From: Xestospongia bergquistia
Lineage: Eukaryota > Porifera > Demospongiae > Haplosclerida > Petrosiidae
Reading direction: 5' to 3'
DNA: 64,000 nt
Assembly (NCBI GenBank): GCA_963965975.1
Contig: OZ014418.1
Span: forward strand, 1,066,501 to 1,130,500
In this document: piece by piece, positions 53,546 through 63,683 of the stretch
Layout: each line of letters starts with the position of its first letter
How positions within the stretch are numbered: position 1 is the stretch's first letter
The notes under the pieces: generated by a model
Databases searched by the model: none
What the model saw: the letters and a program-made list of their open reading frames with translations, nothing else
Told to the model about the DNA's origin: nothing
Made by a program: the position numbers and the translations under genes

Positions 53546-54253
53546 TTGCTGAGATTATACACTATACCACAGTATATATATATATATATATACTTTTTGG
53601 ACACTCACAAATGAAAAAGCAGAAGAGAATAACAAAGTGAAGAGATCAAGTGACTTATAAGATCACATGTCTATATAACTAATAGGTCAAAGTACTTTCA
53701 CTATGAGCTAATTGTGACCTGATTTGCGATAAGGGACCATGTCTAACAAAACATTTGTGATGAGATTTATGAAAAAAGCCCATGCACTGTTAAAAAAACA
53801 TCTCAAAAACGTTTTGTATACATACAGCTGCTATACATGTACAACTATTCATAGTAACTGTATATATATATGTATACAAAACTGTTTTTGAGGTGTTTTT
53901 ACAGCGATTCTTTTAAATTACAAATGTTTTGACAAAAGTAGTCCCTTGTTGGAAATCAGGTCACAATTAGTAGTGATTATAGCATATGAATTATAAGTCT
54001 GTGTGATCTCTGTTTGAAGTTTTTAAATGAAACCTTCTTATAATCTCACTACATGTAGTCAAAGATCAATACATTTGATTTCTGGAAGATTACTACAATG
54101 CAAACTTTAAACTAAAATGTATGGAGGATCATGATCAATTTGATATAGAAAAAAATATTTCAAGGTATTTTAATTAGCAACACATATACAACTAAATTAC
54201 AATGATGAACAAGTCATACTAGACAGTGTCTGATTAATTATTGTCAGATTCAT
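53546..54253. other. Spacer with hairpin element copy 4, 3' flank of PLD
   Basis: Contains the foldback element 53785-53906 and the 3' UTR region of the PLD gene. This is the probable ancestral arrangement of which three copies lie in the array. Confidence 0.6.
53785..53906. mobile_element. Hairpin-type miniature element, copy 4
   Basis: 122 bp, ends CACTGTTAAAAAAACATCTC and complement ending ACAGCG. Very close to the copy at 42327-42444, including the decayed last bases. Confidence 0.68.
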
Positions 54254-57200
54254 TTATAGAATATGTGAATAGTTAGAGTTCCAATCTCGTTCAAATATAA
54301 GTTTTAATTGTTCCTGAATAGTATTATTATAATTAGGCATTGTTGTATTGGTGGTTTGATTGACAATACAACTAACACCAGCTGTATTTATAAAATAATC
54401 ACCAGACCAATTTGAAGTGCCTAATAACATAAAATATAAGAAATTTAGTTGTAGAGCACAGTAAAGCTGAGGTATACTAAAGAATATACTATTAAAATAG
54501 TAGTATATTTGTGGCTGACCAATATAAGCAGCATTATCTGTGACCATGTACTTATTATGATTGACTCTTGAGTAAGGGATTGACTTGTTAGTGAGATGAG
54601 GTACAATAAAAAACCTCTAGAAATAAAGCAAATTTAAGACTAAGTTCTAGCATTCTATATAAATTCTAACCGTCTCAATACTGCCATTATAACATCCTAT
54701 AATATTCCAAGACCCTAAACTCTTCAAGAAATCAGGCATATCATAAGAGGTGTCTTCCCAATGACTTCCCATGAGACGAACATTTATTCCCCTCTCATAG
54801 GCAGCTTTACGTAGGGCATTATCAATCACAGGCCAATACCTAATAATACAATTTGAGTCAAAATTATGCAAGAATATTTCAGAGGCTAACAATGACTGGT
54901 TATTAATGTCGATATGATTATATGGTCTATTGTCAGTTTCAGTCACACAAATGGAACCAAGATCTGGAACCAGTCTCATAGCATTATCTGAGCATGTGGA
55001 ATGTGCTTGATTGTTATCAACACATCGGACTTTAGGGTTTAGGTTCTTGAATAGTTGTATACCTACAAAATAGTCTGGTTCCTGATTTAGATTCCATTAG
55101 TGCAACTAAAACTAATGACATAACATATGATTCATAATAATATAGATTATTAATGGTTATTGGATTATATCCTTATATATGTGACTATGTAGCTATGGAT
55201 GCTTATATCATTATATGAATGCTTTGTGACTTCATATAGTTATGGATAATCTATAAACATTTGTTTTAAAGTCAACATACGAGCACATGATGTTCAAACA
55301 TATTTTAAAGCCATTACTTCTTTTGTTTGGTATAAACAATGGCTGGTTCATAGTCCATTACTGATATATAAATAAATTGACGGGCAGACTCAATGACATA
55401 AAGAAGAGCTGTAAGATCATCTGTTCTTTGTTCTGTGCTGAACTGAGGTGGTGATGACTAAATGATGAATACATGATAACAACAGTATTCAGACAACTTT
55501 AATTAATTAACTCTTGAGTGGATCATAACTAAAAATTATATAATTATTTTAATGTAGAGATGGTTGAAGGTAGCCTGTCCAATAATTTCCATTCCCTACT
55601 GAAAGGGAAGGGCTTGTCTCTGGCATCCATGTATGTACATAGTCCGTCCCCAATCCAGACATGTCATTACAATTCTTGTCATACTCCTGCAAAAATACAG
55701 TAGGTAAAGGAAATATGTTGAGTTTAGTAGTATGCAGTTATATGATTGGGATATGACAGATCACTCCTACAGTTAGATCCTTTCTTGGGAGTGGGCCAAA
55801 TTGTTGGGACATCCAAATGTAGTGCATTCTAAATTTAGTACACCTACTTCATTCTTTGCATCATTGTTAATTTACAGAGACCACACCCCTATCAAGTGAA
55901 ATGTGGATAATAGTTGAAGTTATCAATAATACTTCTCCTCAACAACAGATTCTCCTCAGTGGTGGAGGAGATGTTGTAGGTGTCCGACGTGGACCAGAGG
56001 GATCAAGTTATCGTATCATTGTCGTTAACAAAGGGTTCTTGGATCTTGTCGACACTGGAAGGGGTACAGGTGGATGGGAGATCAATATAAATGGGAATCT
56101 TTATTGGTATGAAGGAGAAGGCAGTGTTACACTCACCTTTAACAACGATGGTACTTTTGTAGCTACTGGAGATGGAAACAATATTGCTGGGAACTTACAT
56201 CACTTGTTGACCATCTCTAAATCTGATGCCACACTTCTCCAAGAAATGATGGAGATGAAGTTAGTGCCATACCAGAATATACCTGATGCTCCAGGAAAAA
56301 CCGATAAAGAGATAACAGAGGCTGGAAATCTATACTTCCCATTTGCAAGCTCAACCGACAGTAGGATTTTGTCCTATTGTGTATATGATTGGACTACTCA
56401 AAGTTTCTTAAGGACAGTACTCTTTAAGGTCTTTCGTTACACAGGCATGGAAGGCAAGCCACTGGATCAACCAAGCATTGCTAATCTTATTTGGACTTCA
56501 AATTGCCCACCATTTACTCCTAAAAATCAAGATTTTATGCATTCTTTTTTAATGACTACAGCAGACAGTGAAGAAGAGGTAGCTTGTCAACTTAAAAAAG
56601 TTCATGCACAGCTCTATGCTTACTCAGAAGCTCAGAATAACCTTCTTCGAATTGCTTTCTACTCCATGCCACGTACAAGCACCTTCAAAATTCGACAACT
56701 ATTCAGTGGACAGCCTGATATTAGTAATATGGGCCTTGATCGTTTTGCAGCAGAGTTTTTGGAATTTCCTAATAACAAAGGCCCAGTTGGTGCATCATTT
56801 GAAATGCCATTCCAAAAAGCTTTGACAACTGTTTTTAAAGTTGGTAACACCATCACAACAAAAAGTGTCATGAGTTTTACTGAATATCGAGACTATGCTA
56901 TGAAATATTCGAATGGTATCTTATTGGTGCTGAGTCCACCTTCTAATGCTATCTTGTGGACAAATGCATCATACATCACTCCCCTTTCTGATGATCCAAA
57001 GAAAAACGAGTACACATTTGTCCCTGGTAGCAAATTTCTCATCCAACAAGTTAAAAAAGAATTAATCTCTGATAAAGATATGTGGGTGTTTTCATTAATG
57101 GCTATTGTTGACTAGCAATAACAATTGTTTCACTTTAGTCCCAATTTCAATATTATGACATGCTTGTTTTTGTAAACTGTAAAACTTATTTTATAAATAA

Positions 57201-58851
57201 TGTTACCCTCTAGTTTTTTCTATAAACTCCTTTAAAAGTGAATATATAATTAAACATAGTTCTTACACATATATGACAACTAGTATAGCCAACAGCCAAG
57301 AATATACTCAGATAACTGACATGAATATTATAAAGGAATTTATGTTATATTTGATGATTGTGGTCTACTTACCACAGCAAAACCTCTTTATATAAGACAT
57401 TGGGATATCATAAGAGTACAGCATGATATGCTAAAGCACTGTCTTCTGAATATAGTAGAGGTCATCCCTTCACCAATGGCTTGAAAGTGATATATCAGTG
57501 TATCTTACAGTGTTACAATATACCTTACAAAGGGATTTCAACATCGCAAAGTGTATACCATATAGGACATTAATTAGGAAAGGATAAAATTTAGCAAATT
57601 GCTCTCATAGTGGTATTCAGCATATTTAAAGTTGACAATTTATTTAATTCTGTCAGTATTTTGATTTGGAGGGTTTAATTTGGCAAAAATTGACACGCTA
57701 TCCACGTCAAATTATTCATGCTACATACATGTACTACACTTACTGCCCAGAATATTTTAGCTCTAGATCCATTGATAGGTAAAGTAGCTGGAAAACTGAT
57801 ATTATAATCTGCATATAAATCCATTGGCCAGACAGAAGGAACTTGAGAAGAGGAACAGTCTCCTGCCAGCTGCCAGTAAACATCAAAGATCTTTTTAGCA
57901 TCTCGGGCTAGGCAGTCACAATTCCTTCCAAATAAACCCAACTCTTTGACCTAGTCAAAAATAAGATTAGACTAGAGGGATAGGTCGAGAAAGACTCACT
58001 TGAGTAAGAGATCTCCAATCCATATTTGCAGAGCCAACATAGAAATGTTCTCCGTCAACAATCCATAATTTAGTGTGCAATATTCCTGCTCCAATTAAAG
58101 CAGTGATGTTTATATTTCGTAGTTCAATTGTCCCGTTATTAGCTAATGCAAGAGAATCATTATCAGAATAATCCCCTTCTGGAGAGCTCTGTACAACCCG
58201 AATATGTACCCCTCGAGAATGTGCCTTTATTAGTTCATTATAGACTTCAGAACCCTTGTGAGGAGGGAAAGAAATAATAGAAAGAGAAAATGGTATGAAG
58301 AAAGAGACAAGGTACCTAATTGACTGGTTATTAATTGACTACCTGCTTATCTGTGATGTCGTTGACGTCAGAAGTTCCCCTTAGGATCCAATAATAGGAA
58401 GCAATGTCCACTGTTTTCGTTGCATTTTGCAAAAGAAACATCCATGCTTCATAAGTGGAAAGATGTGAAGGAGATCCCTCAGGGAAAGTAAGATTCTCCG
58501 GAATACTCTCAACAATACTCAGCCTAAAAGTCATGTGATCAAAAGAGTCTTAACAATGTTGGTCATGTGATACTCACATGCAAGAAGATCCACAAACTCC
58601 TGTTAAAGGCTGTACTGAGGATGACTTCATCACAAAAAGAGGGATGGTTATACCAGCTGCAATAATAGCACTCATGACTACTATCCATGTCAGCAAAACA
58701 CTACACCAACAAATAACTTTGAATCTTCTTTTCTGAAAAGAAGAACGAGGTGAGTGTAGTGTTGGAAGAAGAAGTGGCGTCTCATCTTGAATCTAGAGTA
58801 GGTAGATATCATATTGTACGCGTAGTTTAGCACACTTACCTTTCCCTCCAT
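54254..58851 (-). CDS. PLD3/PLD4-like lysosomal phospholipase D-family protein
   Basis: Nine exons in frame: 58840-58851, 58578-58792, 58343-58523, 58000-58254, 57744-57950, 55318-55457, 54671-54839, 54520-54616, 54254-54420 (1443 nt, 480 aa; human PLD3 about 490). Short cytosolic N-terminus with an acidic dileucine motif (DETPLLLP), a lysosomal sorting signal; one TM helix about 30-58 (type II); luminal domain with VESIPE, VDIASYYWILRGT, first HKD HTKLWIVD (His196, Lys198, Asp203) with GSANMDWRSLTQ, then second HKD HNKYMVTD (His413, Lys415, Asp420) with GTSNWSGDYF. Known family role: PLD3/PLD4 are lysosomal 5' exonucleases for single-stranded nucleic acids. Both catalytic motifs are intact. 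Intron 5 (2.3 kb) houses an opposite-strand gene. It is the source of three truncated copies in the receptor array. Confidence 0.93.
55563..55690 (-). other. Possible extra exon in PLD intron 5
   Basis: On the minus strand, a good acceptor (TTTTTGCAG) is followed by about 42 open codons starting EYDKNCNDMSGL, with a Trp/Gly-rich end (NGNYWTGYLQPSLH), then TAA. It could be an alternative last exon for PLD (phase matches exon 5) or the end of an unrelated gene. I do not recognise the sequence. Confidence 0.3.
55901..57115 (+). CDS. Two-part protein with ADP-ribosyltransferase-like C-terminus, copy A
   Basis: Intronless ORF of 404 aa, no signal peptide or TM segment. Residues 1-95 are a beta-rich, Gly-rich module (ILLSGGGDVVGV, SSYRIIV, VTLTFNNDGTFVATG) that I do not recognise. 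Residues about 125-404 look like an ART fold: candidate first-strand Arg258 (FYSMPRTS), central Ser-Phe-Thr (325-327), Glu370 followed by YTFVPGSKF, the usual strand after the catalytic Glu. Spacing and order fit the R-S-E type, but the residue two before Glu is Lys, so activity and acceptor are unknown. Lies wholly inside PLD intron 5 on the other strand. A splice acceptor (TTTACAG) 24 nt upstream suggests a 5' UTR intron. Start MW is shared with copy B. Confidence 0.7.
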   Translation: MWIIVEVINNTSPQQQILLSGGGDVVGVRRGPEGSSYRIIVVNKGFLDLVDTGRGTGGWEININGNLYWYEGEGSVTLTFNNDGTFVATGDGNNIAGNLHHLLTISKSDATLLQEMMEMKLVPYQNIPDAPGKTDKEITEAGNLYFPFASSTDSRILSYCVYDWTTQSFLRTVLFKVFRYTGMEGKPLDQPSIANLIWTSNCPPFTPKNQDFMHSFLMTTADSEEEVACQLKKVHAQLYAYSEAQNNLLRIAFYSMPRTSTFKIRQLFSGQPDISNMGLDRFAAEFLEFPNNKGPVGASFEMPFQKALTTVFKVGNTITTKSVMSFTEYRDYAMKYSNGILLVLSPPSNAILWTNASYITPLSDDPKKNEYTFVPGSKFLIQQVKKELISDKDMWVFSLMAIVD

Positions 58852-58938
58852 AGTAAACAAAAATGAGGAGGTGTGGCTGACAAGTACTTATGTGGGCGTG
58901 GTTGATCTTGAGCGATCCCTCCCCAGATCCACAATGGA
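58852..58938. other. Immediate upstream region of PLD
   Basis: Short gap between the PLD start codon and a repeated promoter-like block. The PLD 5' UTR and promoter probably overlap the next feature. Confidence 0.4.
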
Positions 58939-59257
58939 AAGTTGGCAAATCCTTTTTATTTTCCCTGCACTAACACTTTCGTCAATTACAAGTTTTCATT
59001 ATTCTCTATATACTAGACATGATCTATTGAACTTTAGTTATAAATATGTTCTCCTAGGCTGCTCTCAGCCTTGCGCAGTCACAAGGTTGGAACCTATAGA
59101 AAACCAATGAGATATCTGTATGGAGGGCAAATAGAACAGTGGGTCGATGTAGCCTAAATGTTTAGAGGATTAAGCCAAAAAGATGTACCAGCTTCAATTA
59201 CCACAGTGGCTTTTTACTATATTCATCCTCTCAATCTTTGCAGGTTATAAGACCAGA
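58939..59257 (+). repeat. Duplicated promoter and signal-peptide exon, copy 1
   Basis: 319 bp nearly identical to 63684-64000. Near its end an ATG (59183) opens MYQLQLPQWLFTIFILSIFA followed by a GT donor-like site (GCAG then GTTATAAG), which is a typical signal-peptide-coding first exon. Past 59257 this copy soon meets a stop and I see no continuing gene, so it is probably an orphaned duplicate. Shared sequence includes ACAAGGTTGGAACCTATAG and AACCAATGAGATATCTGTAT (an inverted-CCAAT-type box may be present). Confidence 0.6.
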
Positions 59258-59447
59258 GGTTTAGTTTTTTACTGTAGTAGATAATTACAGACAATTATAA
59301 AGAGAAAGACTATAATCTTATATTTATAATAGAGGGACTAATTAACTTATAATACATAACATATACAATTAATCTACAACATATACATTCTTGTTATATA
59401 TATGATCAATTTTTTTCTGATTGCACATGCATACTTTCAATGACTGG

Positions 59448-60200
59448 TGTCATGCCATTTCGTCTAATCCCATTTTGTCTAACAAAATGGACTTTTGTCC
59501 CATTTTGTCTAATAGTGTCTAATAGTGTAAAAGGTCTAAGATAAGTGGATTAAGGCCAGTAAAGGTGATGTAATTCTAAAAAGGCTTTGATGTCTTTAAA
59601 GATAGAGTACTTAAGAGGAGCCATTTCATACATACAACAAATTGAATCAATGGAGTTCAAGTTGTACATCCATCAAGCAAGTGATAGCAATTGCCTTTGT
59701 TCCCACAGCTTTTGTCAGGTTAGTTTGGAGTCGATTACAAGAGAATTCTCCAGACTTTAACAACAAGGAGAGTTTTGTTCAGTACTTTGAAAGTACATGG
59801 ATGGACGACAACTTTCTTATTCATTCTTGGAATGTTTATACACAAGAGGGTCCTCGCACTAGTAACAATGCTGAAGAATGGCATAGTAAAATGAAGAAAC
59901 TTGCTGGGAATTCACACCCAAACATTTACAAGGCAGTCTGAACAAGCTGCAACAGAAGTCAGTTTAATGCAGCTGGCTGCAGGAGGGCTTCCAAGAATAC
60001 AGAAACCACGAGAACAGACTGAAAACTATTAAGGAAAAGCATGAAGCAGGACATTATATGTTACAAGAACTTCTTAGGGCATATAGCCATTGGGTATCTT
60101 TGTAATTACTGTTATTTAAATCACTTTAGTTTTTAGACGAAATGGGACAACTGTACATTTTGTTAGACGAAATGGGATTAGACGAAATGGCTATAAACCC
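59448..60200 (+). mobile_element. 753-bp Mutator-like element remnant
   Basis: Long inverted ends (GCCATTTCGTCTAATCCC, TTTTGTCTAACAAAATG and complements) flanked by a perfect 9-bp duplication AATGACTGG (59439-59447 and 60201-60209), the size typical of MULEs. The interior ORF 59642-59941 contains RTSNNAEEWHSKM and NSHPNIYKAV, the conserved C-terminal portion of MULE transposases. The catalytic core is missing and stops follow, so it is a deletion derivative that cannot move on its own. Confidence 0.85.
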
Positions 60201-60214
60201 AATGACTGGCATAT

Positions 60215-60560
60215 AATAACCAAGTGACACCATACTCACTTACATTCATCAGTCTAATGTCATCAAAATGATACCATACTCACTTACATTCATCAGTCTA
60301 ATGTAATTAAAGGTCATCAAAATGACACCATACTCACTCACATTCATCAGTCTAATGTCATCAAAATGACACCATACTCACTCACATTCATCAGTCTAAT
60401 GTAATTAAAGGTCATCAAAATGACACCATACTCACGTTCACCCACATTCATCAGTCTAATGTAATTAAAGGTCACCAAAATGACACCATACTCACATTCA
60501 CTCACATTCATCAGTCTAATATAATTAAAGGTCACCAAATGTTACTTACATTCATCAGTG
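60215..60560. repeat. Tandem repeat upstream of ART-like copy B
   Basis: About seven imperfect copies of a 43-60 bp unit with core ACATTCATCAGTCTAATGT and CACCATACTCACTCACATTC. Some units include an extra AATTAAAGGTCA segment. It ends about 130 bp before the next gene's start. Confidence 0.85.
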
Positions 60561-60690
60561 TAATGTAATGAAAGGTGACTTTACTTCCACAACACATTTG
60601 AGGTGTCATATAGTTATTAATAAGACAGCTAGTGGATATTATATAAATGTAGTCAGTTCATTGATTTTTACAATATTAGCTGATCACACA

Positions 60691-61902
60691 ATGTGGACAA
60701 TAGTTGAAATTATCAATAATACTTCTCCTCAACAACAGATTCTTCTCAGTGGTGGAGGAGATATTGTAGGTGTCCAACGTGGACCAGAGGGATCAAGTTA
60801 TCGTATCATTGTCTTTAACAAAGGGTTCTTGGATCTTGTTGATGTTGGATGGGGCACAAGCAGTTGGGAGATCGATATTAATACAAATCGCTTTAAATAT
60901 CAAGGAGAAGGCCAAGTGACACTTACCTTTAACAATGATGGTACTTTTGCAGCTACTGGACAAGGTAATGACATCACTGGGTACTTGCTTCCTCTGCTAC
61001 CCATCTCTGAAGTTGACATTGCACTCCTTAAAGCAATGATGGAGATAAAGTTAGTGCCATACCAGAATATACCTGATGCTCCAGGAAAAACCGATGAAGA
61101 GATAACAGAGGCTGGAAACTTATACTTCCCATTTGCAGGCTCCACTGATAGTAGGATTTTGTCCTATTGTGTATATGATTGGACTTCTCCAAGTTTTTTC
61201 AGAAATGTAATCATTAAAGTCTTTCGTTACACAGGAGTACAAGGCAAACCACTGGATCAACCAACAATTACTAATGTTATTTGGACCTCTGATTGGCCAC
61301 CTTTTACACCTCAAGATGAAGATTTTATGCACTCTCTTTTAATGGTTCCAGCAAACAGTGAGGAAGACGTGGCTGGGCAGCTAGAGCAAAATCATTATGA
61401 ACTCTATGCTTTTAGTGAAGCTCAAAATGACCTCAACAGCATTGCCTTCTACTCCATGCCACGTACAAGTACTCACAATATACCACAACTCTTTAGCGGA
61501 CAGCCCGATATTAGCAACTTGGGTCTTGATCGTTTTGCTCCAGAATTCTTGGAATTTCCTGGCAATGCTGGTCCAACTACTGACCCTCTTGAGATGCCAT
61601 TTAATGATGCTTTGAACACTGTTTTCCAAGTTGGTAATACCATCACTTCAAAGGGTGTCCTAAGCTTTACCAGCAGTCAAGATACCGCCTTACAATACTC
61701 TAATGGTATCTTACTGGTAGTTAATCCACCTTCAGGAGCAATTTCATGGGCTAATGCATCATACATTACTCCTCTTTCAACTGATCCTGCCAAGGATGAG
61801 TATACGTTTGCTCCTGGCAGTCAGTTCTACATTCAAAATGTCGAGCAACAGACCATTTCTGGTAAAGATGTATGGGTTTTCACCATGCGTAATACAGGCT
61901 AA
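60691..61902 (+). CDS. Two-part protein with ADP-ribosyltransferase-like C-terminus, copy B
   Basis: Intronless, 403 aa from the MW start that aligns with copy A. The frame is open upstream to an ATG at 60568, but that 41-residue extension crosses a likely acceptor (ACAATATTAG) and has no counterpart in copy A. Residue order is as in copy A: PRTSTHNI block with the candidate Arg, GVLSFTSSQD (a more canonical Ser-Phe-Thr-Ser motif than in A), then DEYTFAPGSQFYI with the candidate catalytic Glu. The N-terminal module is nearly identical to A; the middle and end have diverged more. Canonical AATAAA at 62007-62012, about 105 nt after the stop. Intact coding in both copies argues for selection. 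Confidence 0.7.
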   Translation: MWTIVEIINNTSPQQQILLSGGGDIVGVQRGPEGSSYRIIVFNKGFLDLVDVGWGTSSWEIDINTNRFKYQGEGQVTLTFNNDGTFAATGQGNDITGYLLPLLPISEVDIALLKAMMEIKLVPYQNIPDAPGKTDEEITEAGNLYFPFAGSTDSRILSYCVYDWTSPSFFRNVIIKVFRYTGVQGKPLDQPTITNVIWTSDWPPFTPQDEDFMHSLLMVPANSEEDVAGQLEQNHYELYAFSEAQNDLNSIAFYSMPRTSTHNIPQLFSGQPDISNLGLDRFAPEFLEFPGNAGPTTDPLEMPFNDALNTVFQVGNTITSKGVLSFTSSQDTALQYSNGILLVVNPPSGAISWANASYITPLSTDPAKDEYTFAPGSQFYIQNVEQQTISGKDVWVFTMRNTG

Positions 61903-62006
61903 TAAACAGGCTCTTATAATACCCAATAATGATAATTTGTTTAATTTTGTTACATCCAGTATATTTTCCAGTATTTGTTATTTAATATTCATTCAACATA
62001 TTATAT

Positions 62007-62012
62007 AATAAA
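62007..62012 (+). terminator. Polyadenylation signal of ART-like copy B
   Basis: AATAAA 105 nt downstream of the stop codon. Confidence 0.6.
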
Positions 62013-62069
62013 ATGATATTGGGTATATATTCATTGTTTTATTACATAAAGAATTTGTCATGAAAAACT

Positions 62070-63372
62070 TGACAGAATTAAACAAAAATTGGACTACACC
62101 TCAGCTATACATAATTTAACAAACTGAGATTACACGATATACACATAGTTATGCATGTGGAAAGTTAACAAGGTTTGTATCATGCACCATGTGCGTGATA
62201 TAGGATATAATGAGGATATAATATTGTGTTTGTTTCCTACTAATATTACCAGTTTGTTTTCTCACTAACACTTATTGTCATTTCCCCATCTCTTCATCTC
62301 ACACTTTACTTTCATTAAATTACATGATGCTGTTAACTGTACACAAATTTATTTGCACATGCATGTATACATTGTTTACATGACATTGTATATTATAGTC
62401 TATATAATAGATTGTAATATCAGTGAATAATGAATGAATGGGTTATTAGGATCAATCACAATTTGTAATTTGAAAGATAGTATGTCTTCAATGTTGCTTG
62501 CTCATTTAGGCTCTGAAGGTTATTGAATATATTCTCGTCTGTTTGTGTACAAGTATTATTGAGTTAATTGTTGCCTCTGACTTATGTAAATGCTCTAGTA
62601 CTAGGACAACTGGAAGTAGCTGCTTATCTTGTACTTAACTCTGGCCTGGCTTCAAATCTGTTTGAAGAAGCAGCTGTAGATCATTGTCCAAGTTGAATCA
62701 TCTCCTGCTTTTTTTGAAAAACCTGAATGGATAACTTTTGCTCTCTGTTCTCCTCCTGATATAGGGTCTAGGACAGCATTTGCTCAAATTTGGTTGATGC
62801 ATCCTTGGGGCCAGTACCAGAACCAGTTATTTGAAAACAAATTGAACTTGCCAGAATTAAACAAAAATTGCTATCATATTAGTGAGCATAGACTGCACCT
62901 CAGCTATATAGTTTAACAACTGAAATTACATGATATAAATAAAGATTTGTATCATGCACCATGTGTGTGATATAAGATATAATGAAGACAGTGTGATACA
63001 GGATATAATGAAGATATTGTGTGTGATATAGGATATAATGAAGATATTGTGTGTGATACAGGATATAATGAAGATATTGTGTGTGTGTGTGATATAGGAC
63101 ATAATGAAGATATTGTGTGTGATATAGGATATAATGAAGATATAACATTGTGTTTTGTTTCTACTAACATTATTATTTTGTTTCTCTCACTAACACTCAT
63201 GTCATTTTCCTATCTCTTGATCTTGAACTTTACTTTCATTAAGTCACATGATCATGATTACACATTAATTGCCATCAACTGCACTTGCATTTACACATAT
63301 ACATTACTTTGTAATATCAGTGAATAGTGAATGAATTATTTAGATCAATCACAATCTGTAATTTGAAAGGTA
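62070..63372. repeat. Direct duplication with an expanded internal tandem repeat
   Basis: 62070-62480 and 62845-63372 are imperfect direct copies: both begin near CAGAATTAAACAAAAATTG, include TTGTATCATGCACCATGTG, and end with GATCAATCACAAT and TAATTTGAAAG. In the second copy the GATATAGGATATAATGAAGA unit has expanded to about six tandem copies of 30-36 bp (62960-63150). The segment between (62480-62845) shows no gene. Confidence 0.75.
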
Positions 63373-63683
63373 TTGGTTACTATATATATATTTGTTAAAT
63401 TTATGCCCATCATGTAGTCATTTGTGTCTGACATAATGTTAACAACAAGTTCTGTATGTTTCAGATAGTATGTTAGTTAAATTAATAAAATATTCCTAGT
63501 ATATATATATATATATTATATATATTACAAGATTTGATGTCAATTTTTATTTTACTTTCATTGTTTAATCTATTGTTTTATTACATCATAAACTTGTTAA
63601 ACAAGTGACAAAATTATAGTATATAATATTGATTATAATAAAACAAAAAAGGCCTTAATTGAGTTACATTCTATTTATTTGCC
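63373..63683. other. AT-rich intergenic, nothing recognised
   Basis: Contains a (TA)n run near 63500-63530. No gene or clear element. Confidence 0.5.

Noticed and set aside
55901-57115. Retained viral or bacterial gene
   Set aside because: The intronless state alone is weak evidence: the neighbouring receptor genes are also intronless. Codon use and AT content look like the host's. Horizontal origin kept only as a possibility.
60347-60538. Repetitive minus frame (VTFNYIRLMN repeats)
   Set aside because: Simply a reading of the 43-60 bp tandem repeat upstream of the ART-like gene.
60568-60690. Upstream start for ART-like copy B
   Set aside because: The 41-residue extension is not present in copy A, overlaps a tandem repeat and a likely splice acceptor, and would be atypical N-terminal sequence.
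62900-63200. Repetitive frames rich in HYILYHTQ or ISSLYPISHT
   Set aside because: They are translations of the 30-36 bp tandem repeat in two minus frames; no codon bias, start context or homologue suggests a protein.
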